The position numbers and the translations under genes were made by a program. A stretch of DNA of 64,000 bases from an uncultured Bacteroidota bacterium (GTDB lineage: Bacteria; Bacteroidota; Bacteroidia; Bacteroidales; F082): the NCBI GenBank assembly GCA_913055825.1, contig CAJXKB010000001.1:1-64000 (forward strand). The letters are read 5' to 3'. Positions within the stretch are counted from its first letter, which is position 1. Each line of letters opens with the position of its first letter. Under the pieces are notes generated by a model. It was not told where the DNA came from. It saw only the letters and a list, made by a program, of their open reading frames with translations, and searched no databases. Positions 23,044 to 31,803 of the stretch are shown here, one piece after another.

Positions 23044-23625
23044 TTACACCTTATCGAGGGCTTTCCGGTTATAGATGTGCATTTTTTTATAGGCAGAAGG
23101 GCTCATCCCGATAATTTTTTTAAACTGGTTTGATAAATGCTGTACGCTGCTGTAACCGGTTTTCCATGCAATTTCACTGAGCGTAAGTTCGTCATACACC
23201 AACAATTCTTTTACCTTTTCCACACGCTGAAGGATCATGTATTTCTCAATGGTGGTTCCTGCTACCGATGAAAATAAATTACTGAGATAGGAATACTCAA
23301 GTCCGAGGGTTTTTGACAAATGAGCAGAATAATTAATAGGGCCGTCCATTTCCTGTTGATAATGGATCAGCTTGATAATTTCGGTTTTGATTCTTTCAAT
23401 TAACTGGCTTTTTTTGTCGTCAATAAGTTCAAAACCAATTTCTTTCAGGTTTTTATTTAATGTGGAAAGAACCTCTTTGTTAATTTCCCCTTCCACAACA
23501 GCTTCACCGAGGACCACCGAAACAGGTTTTAAATTGAGTTTAACCAACTCGGCTTCCACAGCCATAACGCAACGCTGGCAAACCATGTTTCTAATTAATA
23601 ATTTATTAGTGTCTGTTTGTTTCAT
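23044..23625 (-). CDS. AraC-family regulator with N-terminal HMA-like domain
   Basis: The 193-residue protein has a heavy-metal-associated-like region at the N-terminus: LLIRNMVCQRCVMAVEAEL (Cys16-x2-Cys19), with beta-alpha-beta text LKPVSVVLGEAVVEGEINKE. An AraC HTH domain follows (about 90-190): LSNLFSSVAGTTIEKYMILQ and LSEIAWKTGYSSVQHLSNQF KKIIGMSPSAYKK. I chose the ATG at 23625; the longer frame to 23721 runs into the neighbouring peptidase gene and adds a non-family leader. A cytoplasmic metal- or thiol-responsive activator is inference. Copper or other metal genes are not adjacent. Confidence 0.85.
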   Translation of the reverse strand: MKQTDTNKLLIRNMVCQRCVMAVEAELVKLNLKPVSVVLGEAVVEGEINKEVLSTLNKNLKEIGFELIDDKKSQLIERIKTEIIKLIHYQQEMDGPINYSAHLSKTLGLEYSYLSNLFSSVAGTTIEKYMILQRVEKVKELLVYDELTLSEIAWKTGYSSVQHLSNQFKKIIGMSPSAYKKMHIYNRKALDKV

Positions 23626-23669
23626 GCCAATATAGTTTCTTTTAAGGCTTAAAAATACATATTTTTGAC

Positions 23670-24881
23670 TTATCGTCTGGCCAGCCACCAGCTTGGGTTT
23701 TGCAACAGTTTTCCTTTCCATACCTCAAAATGCAGTTCGGTTTTTCCCTGCATATTAGTGTGTATTTCGCCTATATTCTGCAACATATGTACCTCGCTGT
23801 TTAAACCCACAAACACCTTGTCGAGGCCGGAATACACCGTGAAATATTCGCCATGCTTCACGATAACCGCAATATTTGTCGTGGTAATCTTAACAATACT
23901 GACTACCTTTCCGGCAAACACGGCCCTGGCAGGTGTCCCTGCGGATGTCGCTATATTGACCCCGTTGTTTTTTATTTGCACGTGTCTGAGTACCGGATGA
24001 TTGTGAATGCCATAAGTTTGGGCAACAATTCCTTTTTTTACAGGCCAGGGTAATTTTCCTTTATTAGCTACAAACGACTGCGACAATTTTTTCTCCATCG
24101 GCGTCAGCGCATACGAATGCTTGGTTTTCCCCACTTTTTTAGCTGCCGTAGCTTTGGCGATAGCAAGGGCTATTTGCTGCTCAAGTTTTAGCGATTCTTT
24201 ACGTTTTTGTCGTAAGTCAGCCCTGAGCCTGGCTTCCTGCCCCGACAGTTTTCGCCGTACACGCTTTTTCCTTTGTTGCTCCAGCTGAAGGTTTGAAAGC
24301 TGTGTGGTTTCCTGATCAAGCAATTGACTTTTTTCAGCTTTTTTCTTTTTTATCAGGCTGATTTGTGCTTTTTTTTGTACTTCCATCTTTTTAATCCGGG
24401 AAGCTTGTTTGCGGATGTAGGCAGCCATTTCATCCATATAACGCAGTCGCTGATAGGCCTGATTAAAATCTTTTGCCGAAAACAGAAAAATCAAACGCGT
24501 GTAAGGGTTATTGTTTTTGTAGAGGTAATAAGCAATGCGGGCATACTCATTTTTCATCTGCGTAAGCTGATCAGAAAGCAATTCCACCGCCTCGTTATTT
24601 ACTGCCAAACTATCGTTCAGGTTATAAATTTCACGTTTCAATGCAGCAATAAGCTCCATGCGCCGATTAATTTTATTGTTGATCAATTGTAATGCATACA
24701 GCGTATTTTGTTTGTTTTTGGAGATATTGTTAATCAACCGGTTAGTATAGGCAATTTGCTTTTCGAGTTGCTGCTTTTTGGTTTTCAGCTGAGCGGTCTG
24801 GCTTTTTTGTGCCCATGTCGATTTGGCACCCAACAGTAGCAGGGGAATCAACAGCAACCGGTAAAACCATGACTGAGCCAT
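23670..24881 (-). CDS. EnvC-like murein hydrolase activator with degenerate LytM domain
   Basis: The 403-residue exported protein has a signal peptide (about 1-24), a long coiled coil (about 26-250) and a C-terminal LytM/M23 domain (about 275-400). The usual zinc ligands are missing: the H-x3-D position reads NNGVNIATSAG (Asn where His and Asp are expected), and the H-x-H motif reads TELHFEVWKG with Glu for the first His. That matches EnvC-type activators, which bind amidases rather than cut peptidoglycan. It is 9 bp downstream of the DUF4292 lipoprotein gene in the dut-TPR-DUF4292 cluster. Confidence 0.85.
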   Translation of the reverse strand: MAQSWFYRLLLIPLLLLGAKSTWAQKSQTAQLKTKKQQLEKQIAYTNRLINNISKNKQNTLYALQLINNKINRRMELIAALKREIYNLNDSLAVNNEAVELLSDQLTQMKNEYARIAYYLYKNNNPYTRLIFLFSAKDFNQAYQRLRYMDEMAAYIRKQASRIKKMEVQKKAQISLIKKKKAEKSQLLDQETTQLSNLQLEQQRKKRVRRKLSGQEARLRADLRQKRKESLKLEQQIALAIAKATAAKKVGKTKHSYALTPMEKKLSQSFVANKGKLPWPVKKGIVAQTYGIHNHPVLRHVQIKNNGVNIATSAGTPARAVFAGKVVSIVKITTTNIAVIVKHGEYFTVYSGLDKVFVGLNSEVHMLQNIGEIHTNMQGKTELHFEVWKGKLLQNPSWWLARR

Positions 24882-24890
24882 AAAAACTTT

Positions 24891-25715
24891 TTACAATTTT
24901 ACATAATTATGCGGTATGAAAAAAGGAAATTGCACTTTTTGATCCAGTTCGGGTTTTTTAATTAACAAATCGATCTGTACTTTTTTCTTTGATTGAATCA
25001 GGATTTGCATACGCAACGGGAAAAGCTGGCTATCTATATTTTGATATTCCGGATAAAGCACTTTAATCCCGTGTTTTTTATCATTAGTATTATTTACAGC
25101 TATTTGCCTGATACGATAAGTTACGGGGTCGATCCATATACGCTGGGTAAAAATCACTGCCGCTGATTTCGGGCCAATGCTATTGAGTTGCCGGTTTACT
25201 TTAAGCAGATACATCCCCTTGTCAGTACTGCTGCTCACCGCTTTTGTTTGAACACCTTTCAGATCGTTTCCCAAAAGTATGGCCTGGAACATCTGATAAT
25301 TGATGGAGACATGCAACAAACTGTCCAGCAAATGATAAGTTCCTGTAACATAATTTTTTTTAGCCCGGTTCATAAGTTTCACAGAATCACTTGTAATTTC
25401 CATACGGGCAATTTCGATACCCATGGCCGGCACAATGCTAAACCAGATAATACTGTCGTTTTTAATCCTAAGACGGGTTTTAAAATGTAACGCTTTTTTC
25501 CCTGATTTATAACCGACCGCAATTTTTGCATTGAAAAAGGTAAAATCAGGCTGATGCTTAATCATTTGATTGTGCAGCTCATCAAAAGGTTTTTCACTGA
25601 GCCGTACATGTGCAACCGGCCGTATTGACTTACAGCCGGGTAAAATAATCACTGTAAAGGCAAAAGTTAGTATCAAAAAAGACAGCAGGTGTGCTTTATT
25701 CAAAAATCTTCCCAT
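24891..25715 (-). CDS. DUF4292 family lipoprotein
   Basis: The 274-residue protein has a lipoprotein signal peptide with lipobox LPGC (Cys28). The DUF4292 body (about 40-260) has FHELHNQM-type opening (FDELHNQMIKHQPDFTFFNA) and LRIKNDSIIWFSIVPAMGIE. The fold resembles LolA/LolB-like lipoprotein carriers, and the context fits envelope biogenesis, but the function is unproven. It overlaps the upstream TPR gene by 20 bp and is followed after 9 bp by the EnvC-like gene. Confidence 0.87.
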   Translation of the reverse strand: MGRFLNKAHLLSFLILTFAFTVIILPGCKSIRPVAHVRLSEKPFDELHNQMIKHQPDFTFFNAKIAVGYKSGKKALHFKTRLRIKNDSIIWFSIVPAMGIEIARMEITSDSVKLMNRAKKNYVTGTYHLLDSLLHVSINYQMFQAILLGNDLKGVQTKAVSSSTDKGMYLLKVNRQLNSIGPKSAAVIFTQRIWIDPVTYRIRQIAVNNTNDKKHGIKVLYPEYQNIDSQLFPLRMQILIQSKKKVQIDLLIKKPELDQKVQFPFFIPHNYVKL

Positions 25716-27438
25716 ATTTCAGCTTTTTATTCAGTAAGTCAGAATGGTCTTTTAGTTTTTTTGCTTTCTGCCATTGCTGAATGGCTTCTTTTTTCTTACC
25801 CATCCGGTACAAAATGTCGCCGTAATGTTCAACCACCACCCCACTGCTCTTTCCACCGTTGTTAATGGCTTTTTCTTCCCACGACAACGCTTGTTCATAT
25901 TTCTTTTGATTATAAAGCACCCAGGCATAGGTATCTAAGTTGTTTTGATTATACGGGTCAGCCGCCACCGCCTTTTTTGCCATTTGAGCTGCTTTATCCA
26001 ATTGCTGTTTGTCCAGGGCCAGATAGTAGGCGTAATTGTTCAGCACAACCGTATTTTCGGGATTCAGTTTCAACACTTCGTCATAGGCTTTGTAAGCGGC
26101 CTTTTTCATTTTTAATTCGTGATAAGTATCACCGAGGGTGGAATAAAACTGTTCTAACAAAGCCTGGTTCCCTGTCACAAGATTTTTTCCTTTTTCGAGT
26201 TGGGTTTTGGCGGCTGCATAGTTTTTCAGTTGAAAGTTGCCTATGCCACCCAACAAATAAGGAATGGGCCGCGAAGGAAACACATCAATACTTGTGTCAG
26301 CATCTTTTATAATATTTTGGTAATCTTCGAGGTACAGATCGCAAAAGAGAAGTTGTTCCCACGACGGGTAATTATTTGGGGCTTCAACAACCAGTTTACG
26401 AAGAAGTTTTCGTGCCTCGGCATATTTTTTATTTTCGTACAACATGCTGGCATAAAACGATTTGGAAAGCTGTTCGTTGGGATGCGTTTTGATGATAATT
26501 TTGGCCAGTTCAAGGGCCTGGCCTCTTTGTTCGTCGGTTAATTTTCCTGAATAATAATTAATTAGCAGATTAATTTTTGTCTGTACATCAAGTTGCGCAT
26601 TGGCAAAACCCTGTTTTAATTCTTCAAACGAAAGTTCCAATTTCCCGGCCTTACGGTAAAAATCGGCCAGTGAAATATGTACATAGGGATCTTTTGGGTT
26701 GAGTTCGATAATTTTGTGATAGGCTTCTTCGGCTTTTTTTGGAAATCCGTTTTTAGCTGCAAAAGCCGCCAGCAATGCATACGGACGTGTTTCGTCAGGT
26801 TGCGACTTAATCAGTTTTTCATATTCAGCCAGTGCTTTGTCTTTTTCATCAAGGCGCAGATATAGTGCTGCTATTTTTTGCGATAAAAACGGCTGGACAC
26901 CCACGAGATTCTCTAAATCGACATAAGCCTTAACAGCATTGGCATAATCGCCTGTAAAGGTATAAGCCATGGCCATTTCCTGAACGAAATCCTCATTCTC
27001 AGGTTGTAACTTTACCAGTTTTTCATAGGTTTTCACGTAATCAGTATAATTCCCGTTGGCTTTTGAAAGACGGGCAAACAGCACCTTGTACCAAACATTG
27101 GTAGTATCGGTATCCATGGCTTTTTTGGACAGCAGTAGTGCTTGTTTTTTATTACCGGTTGCTGCCATCAGCCTGGCTTTCTCATAATTAGCAGCCGCAT
27201 CCAAAGGATTGATTTGCAATGCTAACTGTAACAATGAATCGGCAGCACGTAATTTCCCTGTTTCTTTCAGGCTAATGGCACGTGAAAACAAATCAGACTC
27301 TTCCAGCTTTTGTTTCTCGCTGAGGCCTTGTTCTTTTTTGTGTTTTTTATGGTGCTTTCGCGATGTGTTTTGGGCGCCGACATTACCCCACGGCAATGTG
27401 AAAGTCAAAACCATCAAAATAGTTGCTATTAATTTCAT
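25696..27438 (-). CDS. Exported tetratricopeptide-repeat protein
   Basis: The 580-residue protein has a signal peptide (MKLIATILMVLTFTLPWGNV, cleavage near AQ), a short basic linker, then TPR units from about residue 50 to the end. Examples are NPLDAAANYEKARLMAATGN, KAAYKAYDEVLKLNPENTVV and YAWVLYNQKKYEQALSWEEK. I chose the ATG at 27438; the upstream in-frame ATG at 27504 would place 22 polar residues before the signal. The TPR-DUF4292-EnvC run next to dut is a recurrent Bacteroidota order. It is probably a periplasmic scaffold. Confidence 0.88.
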   Translation of the reverse strand: MKLIATILMVLTFTLPWGNVGAQNTSRKHHKKHKKEQGLSEKQKLEESDLFSRAISLKETGKLRAADSLLQLALQINPLDAAANYEKARLMAATGNKKQALLLSKKAMDTDTTNVWYKVLFARLSKANGNYTDYVKTYEKLVKLQPENEDFVQEMAMAYTFTGDYANAVKAYVDLENLVGVQPFLSQKIAALYLRLDEKDKALAEYEKLIKSQPDETRPYALLAAFAAKNGFPKKAEEAYHKIIELNPKDPYVHISLADFYRKAGKLELSFEELKQGFANAQLDVQTKINLLINYYSGKLTDEQRGQALELAKIIIKTHPNEQLSKSFYASMLYENKKYAEARKLLRKLVVEAPNNYPSWEQLLFCDLYLEDYQNIIKDADTSIDVFPSRPIPYLLGGIGNFQLKNYAAAKTQLEKGKNLVTGNQALLEQFYSTLGDTYHELKMKKAAYKAYDEVLKLNPENTVVLNNYAYYLALDKQQLDKAAQMAKKAVAADPYNQNNLDTYAWVLYNQKKYEQALSWEEKAINNGGKSSGVVVEHYGDILYRMGKKKEAIQQWQKAKKLKDHSDLLNKKLKYGKIFE

Positions 27439-27454
27439 TTTCGTCAATTTAAAA

Positions 27455-27889
27455 TTATTTTGCACCGGTATGACCAAAACCGCCAGCTCCCCTTTGGGTT
27501 TCATTCAACACCTCTGCCTGAACCCATTGCACTTGCTCGTGCGATGATATTATCATTTGGGCAATGCGGTCGCCATCATGAATATCAAAATTTTCCTGTG
27601 AGAGGTTAATAAGAATTACCCTTATTTCACCACGATAGTCAGCGTCGATAGTACCGGGACTGTTGAGCACGGTAATTCCTTTTTTTATAGCCAATCCGCT
27701 GCGCGGACGTATCTGGGCCTCATAGCCAACAGGCAATTCGATAAACAAACCTGTGGGTACCAGCACACGCTCCATCGGCTTCATTTGAATGGGTTCGTCC
27801 AGGTTTGCACGTAAATCCATCCCTGCCGAAGCACCGGTTTCATAATTGGGCAAATTGTGTTTTGAGTGGTTGACAATCTTCACATTCAT
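27455..27889 (-). CDS. dut: dUTP diphosphatase
   Basis: The 144-residue enzyme hydrolyses dUTP to dUMP and PPi. All five trimeric dUTPase motifs are visible: AGMDLRA (about 22), PRSGLA (about 69), the catalytic [16 protein letters not shown] (about 83-98), GDRIAQMII (about 113) and the C-terminal [11 protein letters not shown] (about 133-143). The promoter box TACTTTTG at 27920-27927 lies 31 bp upstream. The TPR gene follows 16 bp after the stop, in the same direction. Confidence 0.96.
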   Translation of the reverse strand: MNVKIVNHSKHNLPNYETGASAGMDLRANLDEPIQMKPMERVLVPTGLFIELPVGYEAQIRPRSGLAIKKGITVLNSPGTIDADYRGEIRVILINLSQENFDIHDGDRIAQMIISSHEQVQWVQAEVLNETQRGAGGFGHTGAK

Positions 27890-27919
27890 AGCTTACTGCA
27901 TCTAAATAAATTCTGATGC

Positions 27920-27927
27920 CAAAAGTA
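27920..27927 (-). promoter_or_regulatory. -7 promoter box TACTTTTG of the dut cluster
   Basis: There is an exact TAnnTTTG match before dut, the first gene of the co-oriented dut-TPR-DUF4292-EnvC run. Confidence 0.55.
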
Positions 27928-28041
27928 AAGAAAAAAGGGGCTTGGGGAAAGCCTTCTTTAACAGGGTTTTGTTAAATAATGTTTATTGAAAAAACTCCGT
28001 ATTTAATAGCATTAAATTATTTACCGAATCAAAAGCTTTAT

Positions 28042-28049
28042 TACTTTTG
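28042..28049 (+). promoter_or_regulatory. -7 promoter box TACTTTTG of the PEGA-like lipoprotein gene
   Basis: There is an exact match, 32 bp before the ATG at 28082. The open frame extends upstream to a TTG that lies on this box, which rules that start out. Confidence 0.6.
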
Positions 28050-28081
28050 TGGAAAACAAATCCTTAAAACACCATCTTATT

Positions 28082-28444
28082 ATGAAAAGAAAATCATTCC
28101 TGAAAGTTTCCGCACTGTTTTTATCTTTTGTCATGTTGTTAAGCAGTTGTGTTAGTACAACATTAATACAATCGAACCCAAGCGGCGCCCAGATTTACTT
28201 AAACGGCGAGTCGTCAGGAGTAACGCCTTACACAATGCGTGACACAAAAATAGTAGGGACTACAACGACCATTAGGCTATCAAAAGCCGGATATCAGGAT
28301 TTTAACACTTTAATAACACGAAATGAAAAAGCTGATGTAGGAGCTATTATCGGAGGGGTATTTTTACTGTTTCCTTTTTTGTGGACGATGAAGTATAAAC
28401 CGATGCATAACTATGTACTGTTACCCGAGACAGACGCAAAGTAA
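28082..28444 (+). CDS. Small PEGA-domain lipoprotein
   Basis: The 120-residue protein has a lipoprotein signal with lipobox LLSSC (Cys23), then a PEGA domain (about 27-75): TLIQSNPSGAQIYLNGESSG VTPYT, with the typical SNPxGAxIYLNG and G-x-TP pattern. A C-terminal hydrophobic stretch follows (GAIIGGVFLLFPFLWTMKY, about 87-105). It is probably an envelope lipoprotein that may re-enter the membrane. It is monocistronic, with its own promoter and a strong bidirectional terminator. Confidence 0.85.
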   Translation: MKRKSFLKVSALFLSFVMLLSSCVSTTLIQSNPSGAQIYLNGESSGVTPYTMRDTKIVGTTTTIRLSKAGYQDFNTLITRNEKADVGAIIGGVFLLFPFLWTMKYKPMHNYVLLPETDAK

Positions 28445-28477
28445 AAAAAAGCCGGCTTTGAAACCGGCTTTTTTTCA
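28443..28477. terminator. Bidirectional terminator between the PEGA lipoprotein and rng
   Basis: AAAGCCGG and CCGGCTTT arms around CTTTGAAA, with A-run and T-run flanks, lie between convergent genes. Confidence 0.85.
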
Positions 28478-30025
28478 ATGTTTTATCTCATCTTTATTTT
28501 TATCAAAGAAATGATATTCCAGTAAATGATAATGTTTCATCATTTTAATTTTTATCCATTTTTTGTACTCCCAATACCACTTCCATTGTTTTGAAAAGAG
28601 GCCTTTGGTAAGGTACGCATAAATAAAAGGATGAACAGCAAGGGTAAGTTTACTTTCATTTTGATCATGAAGCAGATATTCCAGATTATTTTCAATATCG
28701 TCAATCACGGTAACGCTCGATTTTATCTTACCTGTTCCGTTACACACCGGACATTGTTCCATCACTTCCACCGAGGTCTCGGTACGTACCCGCTGACGGG
28801 TAATCTGGATAAGTCCGAATTTTGTAGGGGGCAAAACAGTGTGTTTAGCCCGGTCGCGAACCATTTGCTCTCTCATATGCTCGAAGAGCTTTTTGCGGTT
28901 GCGTGCATCGTGCATATCAATAAAATCGATCACGATAATACCGCCCATATCGCGTAAACGCAACTGGCGGGCTATTTCGGTGGCGGCCTCTATATTGGTA
29001 GCCAACGCATTTTGTTCCTGCGAATTATCCTTATTTACCCTGTGGCCGCTGTTCACATCAATCACATGCAGGGCTTCTGTATGCTCAATGATGAGGTAAA
29101 CGCCGCTTTTTATGGTAACTGTTTTACCAAATGAATTTCTTATTTGTTTTTCGACATTAAAATGTTCGAAAACAGGCTGTTTGCCTTTGTAAAGTTTGAC
29201 GATATCCTGTTTATCGGGAGCTATTTGCCCGATGTAGGTTTTTATTTCGTCGTATAATACCGGATCATTAATGTAGATGTTGTTGAACGATTCGTTAAGG
29301 AGATCCCTTAAAATAGCGGAGGTTCGATCCAGTTCTCTTAAAACTTTTTGCGGTGCTTTGAGGTGTGGTAATTTAGCGGATATTTTCTTCCATTTCTCCA
29401 CCAGGTTGCGAAGGTCGGTATCCAGTTCGGCTACCTTTTTATTTTCAGCTACCGTGCGTACAATCACACCGTAGTTGGCAGGTTTTATACTCATAATGAG
29501 TCGTTTAAGCCTTCCTCGTTCTTCCTTGCTCCTAATTTTTTGTGAAATGGATATTTTGTTTGAAAACGGAAGCAAAACCAAAAATCGTCCCGGAAAGGAT
29601 ATCTCTGTAGAGATACGCGGTCCTTTGGTGGAAATTGGTTCTTTGGCTATCTGAACCAAAATTTCCTGACCGGGATTGAGTACTTTGGTAATTTTTCCGG
29701 ATTTCTCAATATCCGGTTCCGGTTTAAACTTTTCAAAAGAAATTTTATCACCTCTTCCTTGTTGCAGCAATCGGGTATAATTATTCATACTGCGGACCTG
29801 CGGCCCCAAATCGAGGTAATGCAAAAATGCATCTTTTTTATAACCCACATCCACGAAAGCAGCATTTAGTCCGGGCATAATTTTATGCACCTTTCCCAAA
29901 AACACATCCCCTACCGTGAAATTGTTGTTATTTTGTTCTTTATGAAGTTCAACCAGACTTTTGTCCTCAAGTAGCGCAATATTAACCTCAGAAACATTCG
30001 AATCGATTATTAATTCTTTGTTCAC
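28475..30025 (-). CDS. rng: Ribonuclease G/E family endoribonuclease
   Basis: The 516-residue enzyme has an S1-like RNA-binding domain (about 38-130; VGDVFLGKVHKIMPGLNAAF VDVGYKKDAFLHY) and the catalytic DNase-I-like region with the two metal Asp sites LHVIDVNSGHRVNKD (about 315) and GGIIVIDFIDMHDARNRKK (about 357). A zinc-link CPVCNGTGKI (about 437) follows. It lacks the long scaffold tail of RNase E, so the RNase G/CafA length fits. Start codon is GTG at 30025. It would act in 16S rRNA 5' maturation and mRNA decay. Confidence 0.93.
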   Translation of the reverse strand: MNKELIIDSNVSEVNIALLEDKSLVELHKEQNNNNFTVGDVFLGKVHKIMPGLNAAFVDVGYKKDAFLHYLDLGPQVRSMNNYTRLLQQGRGDKISFEKFKPEPDIEKSGKITKVLNPGQEILVQIAKEPISTKGPRISTEISFPGRFLVLLPFSNKISISQKIRSKEERGRLKRLIMSIKPANYGVIVRTVAENKKVAELDTDLRNLVEKWKKISAKLPHLKAPQKVLRELDRTSAILRDLLNESFNNIYINDPVLYDEIKTYIGQIAPDKQDIVKLYKGKQPVFEHFNVEKQIRNSFGKTVTIKSGVYLIIEHTEALHVIDVNSGHRVNKDNSQEQNALATNIEAATEIARQLRLRDMGGIIVIDFIDMHDARNRKKLFEHMREQMVRDRAKHTVLPPTKFGLIQITRQRVRTETSVEVMEQCPVCNGTGKIKSSVTVIDDIENNLEYLLHDQNESKLTLAVHPFIYAYLTKGLFSKQWKWYWEYKKWIKIKMMKHYHLLEYHFFDKNKDEIKH

Positions 30026-30126
30026 TCTAATATTGATTTACTTTATACTATAATCATTGCACGCTATCGGTTTAAATTGCCGGGGTGGTAATAATAAATA
30101 TAAACCGTATGTGCCGGGGTAAAAAA

Positions 30127-30164
30127 TAAAGCCGGCGCTATGCCTTGCATAAGACCGGCTTTAT
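30127..30164 (-). terminator. Terminator downstream of the COX24-like small gene
   Basis: TAAAGCCGG and CCGGCTTTA arms around CGCTATGCCTTGCATAAGA lie between the small basic gene and rng. Confidence 0.65.
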
Positions 30165-30180
30165 AAAAATAGAAATAAAA

Positions 30181-30270
30181 TTATTTCTTCTTATGCCTGT
30201 TCTTCCTCAAACGTTTTTTGCGTTTGTGGGTCGCCATCTTATGTCTCTTTCTCTTCTTTCCGTTTGGCAT
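30181..30270 (-). CDS. 29-residue basic protein, AURKAIP1/COX24-like (mS38-type)
   Basis: ATG at 30270 encodes MPNGKKRKRHKMATHKRKKR then LRKNRHKKK and a stop. The KRKRHKM-x-THKRKKR-x-RKN-R pattern is that of the AURKAIP1/COX24 C-terminal domain, whose mitochondrial member is ribosomal protein mS38. Short bacterial versions are common in Bacteroidota. A small-subunit ribosomal association is inferred from that homology. It lies between HU and rng, with a terminator of its own. It is easily missed because of its length. Confidence 0.75.
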   Translation of the reverse strand: MPNGKKRKRHKMATHKRKKRLRKNRHKKK

Positions 30271-30293
30271 TGTACTAAGTATTTAAAATTAAA

Positions 30294-30578
30294 TTATTTA
30301 ACGTTGCTTTTCACTTCGTTAACAAAAGTTTTTGCAGGTTTAAATGCTGGAATTTTGTGAGCGGGAATAACAATGGTAGTATTTTTTGAAATGTTACGGC
30401 CGGTTTTTTCAGCCCTTTCTTTGATGATAAAACTACCAAAACCCCTTAAATAAACATTCTCACCGTTTACCATGGTTTCTTTAACGCTTTCCATGAATGA
30501 TTCGACTACTGCCTGAACAGCTACTTTTTCAATTCCTGTTTTGTTGGCAATGTCAGCTACAATCTCTGCTTTTGTCAT
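30294..30578 (-). CDS. HU-family DNA-binding protein
   Basis: The 94-residue histone-like protein reads TKAEIVADIANKTGIEKVAV at the start and has the HU core VNGENVYLRGFGSFIIKERA (about 38-57) and NISKNTTIVIPAHKIPAFKP (about 64-83), including the DNA-intercalating Pro region. It forms dimers that bend DNA. A TATTTTTG box at 30627-30634 is well placed. The COX24-like gene follows after 23 bp. Confidence 0.93.
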   Translation of the reverse strand: MTKAEIVADIANKTGIEKVAVQAVVESFMESVKETMVNGENVYLRGFGSFIIKERAEKTGRNISKNTTIVIPAHKIPAFKPAKTFVNEVKSNVK

Positions 30579-30626
30579 GTCTTTATTTTTTTAATGTGTT
30601 TGAAATTAGTTTACTAATTTGGGCGA

Positions 30627-30634
30627 CAAAAATA
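30627..30634 (-). promoter_or_regulatory. -7 promoter box TATTTTTG of the HU gene
   Basis: There is an exact TAnnTTTG match on the minus strand, about 49 bp before the HU start. The divergent mutY starts at 30712. Confidence 0.5.
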
Positions 30635-30711
30635 AAAAGATTTTTTCTAAAAATGATAAAAATACAAAAATATTTTTTTCTAATTAATTCTTTTTTAAGC
30701 ATTTTCAGCAT

Positions 30712-31791
30712 ATGAACTCCGAGATAAGCCCCATATTACTCCAATGGTACAACCAAAACAAGCGTCCGTTACCCTGGCGACTCAGCCGCGATCCTTACAA
30801 AATCTGGTTGTCCGAAATTATCCTACAGCAAACCCGTGTTCAGCAGGGTCTGGCATACTACCAGCGCTTTATCAGTCGATATCCTGACGTCTTTCAACTG
30901 GCGGCAGCTAGCGAAAATGAGGTGTATAAACTTTGGCAGGGTTTAGGTTATTATAACCGTGCCAACAACCTAATGAAATGTGCACAAATTGTGGCTAACG
31001 ATTTACACGGGATTTTCCCGGATGAATTTTCCACCTTAAAAAAACTACCGGGAATCGGGGATTATACCGCGGCCGCCATCGTATCATTGGCATTTAAAAA
31101 ACCCCATCCGGTGGTCGATGGTAATGTTTTTCGTGTGCTTTCGCGACTTTTTTGTGTCGATACCCCCATCAACACTAGCCGGGGAAAAAAAATCTTTACT
31201 GAAATTGCCAGGCAGCTTTTGGCCAATCATCCACCCGATCTATTTAACCAGGCACTTATGGAGTTTGGCGCCTTGGTCTGTACACCAAGGCCTTTGTGTG
31301 AAACATGTCCCCTGCAACAGGCATGCTATGCATACCAAAACCATCAGCAAAATCAATTTCCTGTAAAACGCCCAAAAAGTATCCGGGGCAAACGCTACAT
31401 TTTTTATTTCGTTTTTCAAATACATGACCAGGGAATTCCGGCATTCTACCTTAAAAAAAGAACCCGGCAAGACATTTGGAAAAACCTGTATGACTTCCCG
31501 GCAGTAGAACAAAGCACACCATTCAGCGACCCGATGGATGTTTTGGGACACTTCCCACACCAAGAATGGATTGCCATGCACAACGCCTCCATTGGCAAAG
31601 TGTCAAAAACCTATGTTCACCAGCTCACCCACCTAAAAATTGAAGCCCTTTTTATTCCTGTTTTTTTAAATAGCAAACTGCCGCCTGATACCAAAAATTC
31701 ATTACTTTTGATACATCAAAATATTTTAAACAAATATCCCGTATCGCGCCTGGTGGCGAAATACTTAACAGATCAAAAAATCATTCATTAA
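30712..31791 (+). CDS. mutY: A/G-specific adenine DNA glycosylase
   Basis: The 359-residue enzyme removes A opposite 8-oxoG. The catalytic Glu lies in LSEIILQQTRVQQGLAYY (about 34-51). The helix-hairpin-helix is LPGIGDYTAAAIVSLAF (about 111-127), with the catalytic Asp in PHPVVDGNVFRVLSRLF. The [4Fe-4S] motif C-x6-C-x2-C-x5-C is in VCTPRPLCETCPLQQACYAY (about 190-208). A NUDIX-like C-terminal domain follows (about 225-355), so the full MutY length is present. ssb follows after 12 bp, co-oriented. Confidence 0.95.
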   Translation: MNSEISPILLQWYNQNKRPLPWRLSRDPYKIWLSEIILQQTRVQQGLAYYQRFISRYPDVFQLAAASENEVYKLWQGLGYYNRANNLMKCAQIVANDLHGIFPDEFSTLKKLPGIGDYTAAAIVSLAFKKPHPVVDGNVFRVLSRLFCVDTPINTSRGKKIFTEIARQLLANHPPDLFNQALMEFGALVCTPRPLCETCPLQQACYAYQNHQQNQFPVKRPKSIRGKRYIFYFVFQIHDQGIPAFYLKKRTRQDIWKNLYDFPAVEQSTPFSDPMDVLGHFPHQEWIAMHNASIGKVSKTYVHQLTHLKIEALFIPVFLNSKLPPDTKNSLLLIHQNILNKYPVSRLVAKYLTDQKIIH

Positions 31792-31803
31792 TAATTTACT
31801 ATC

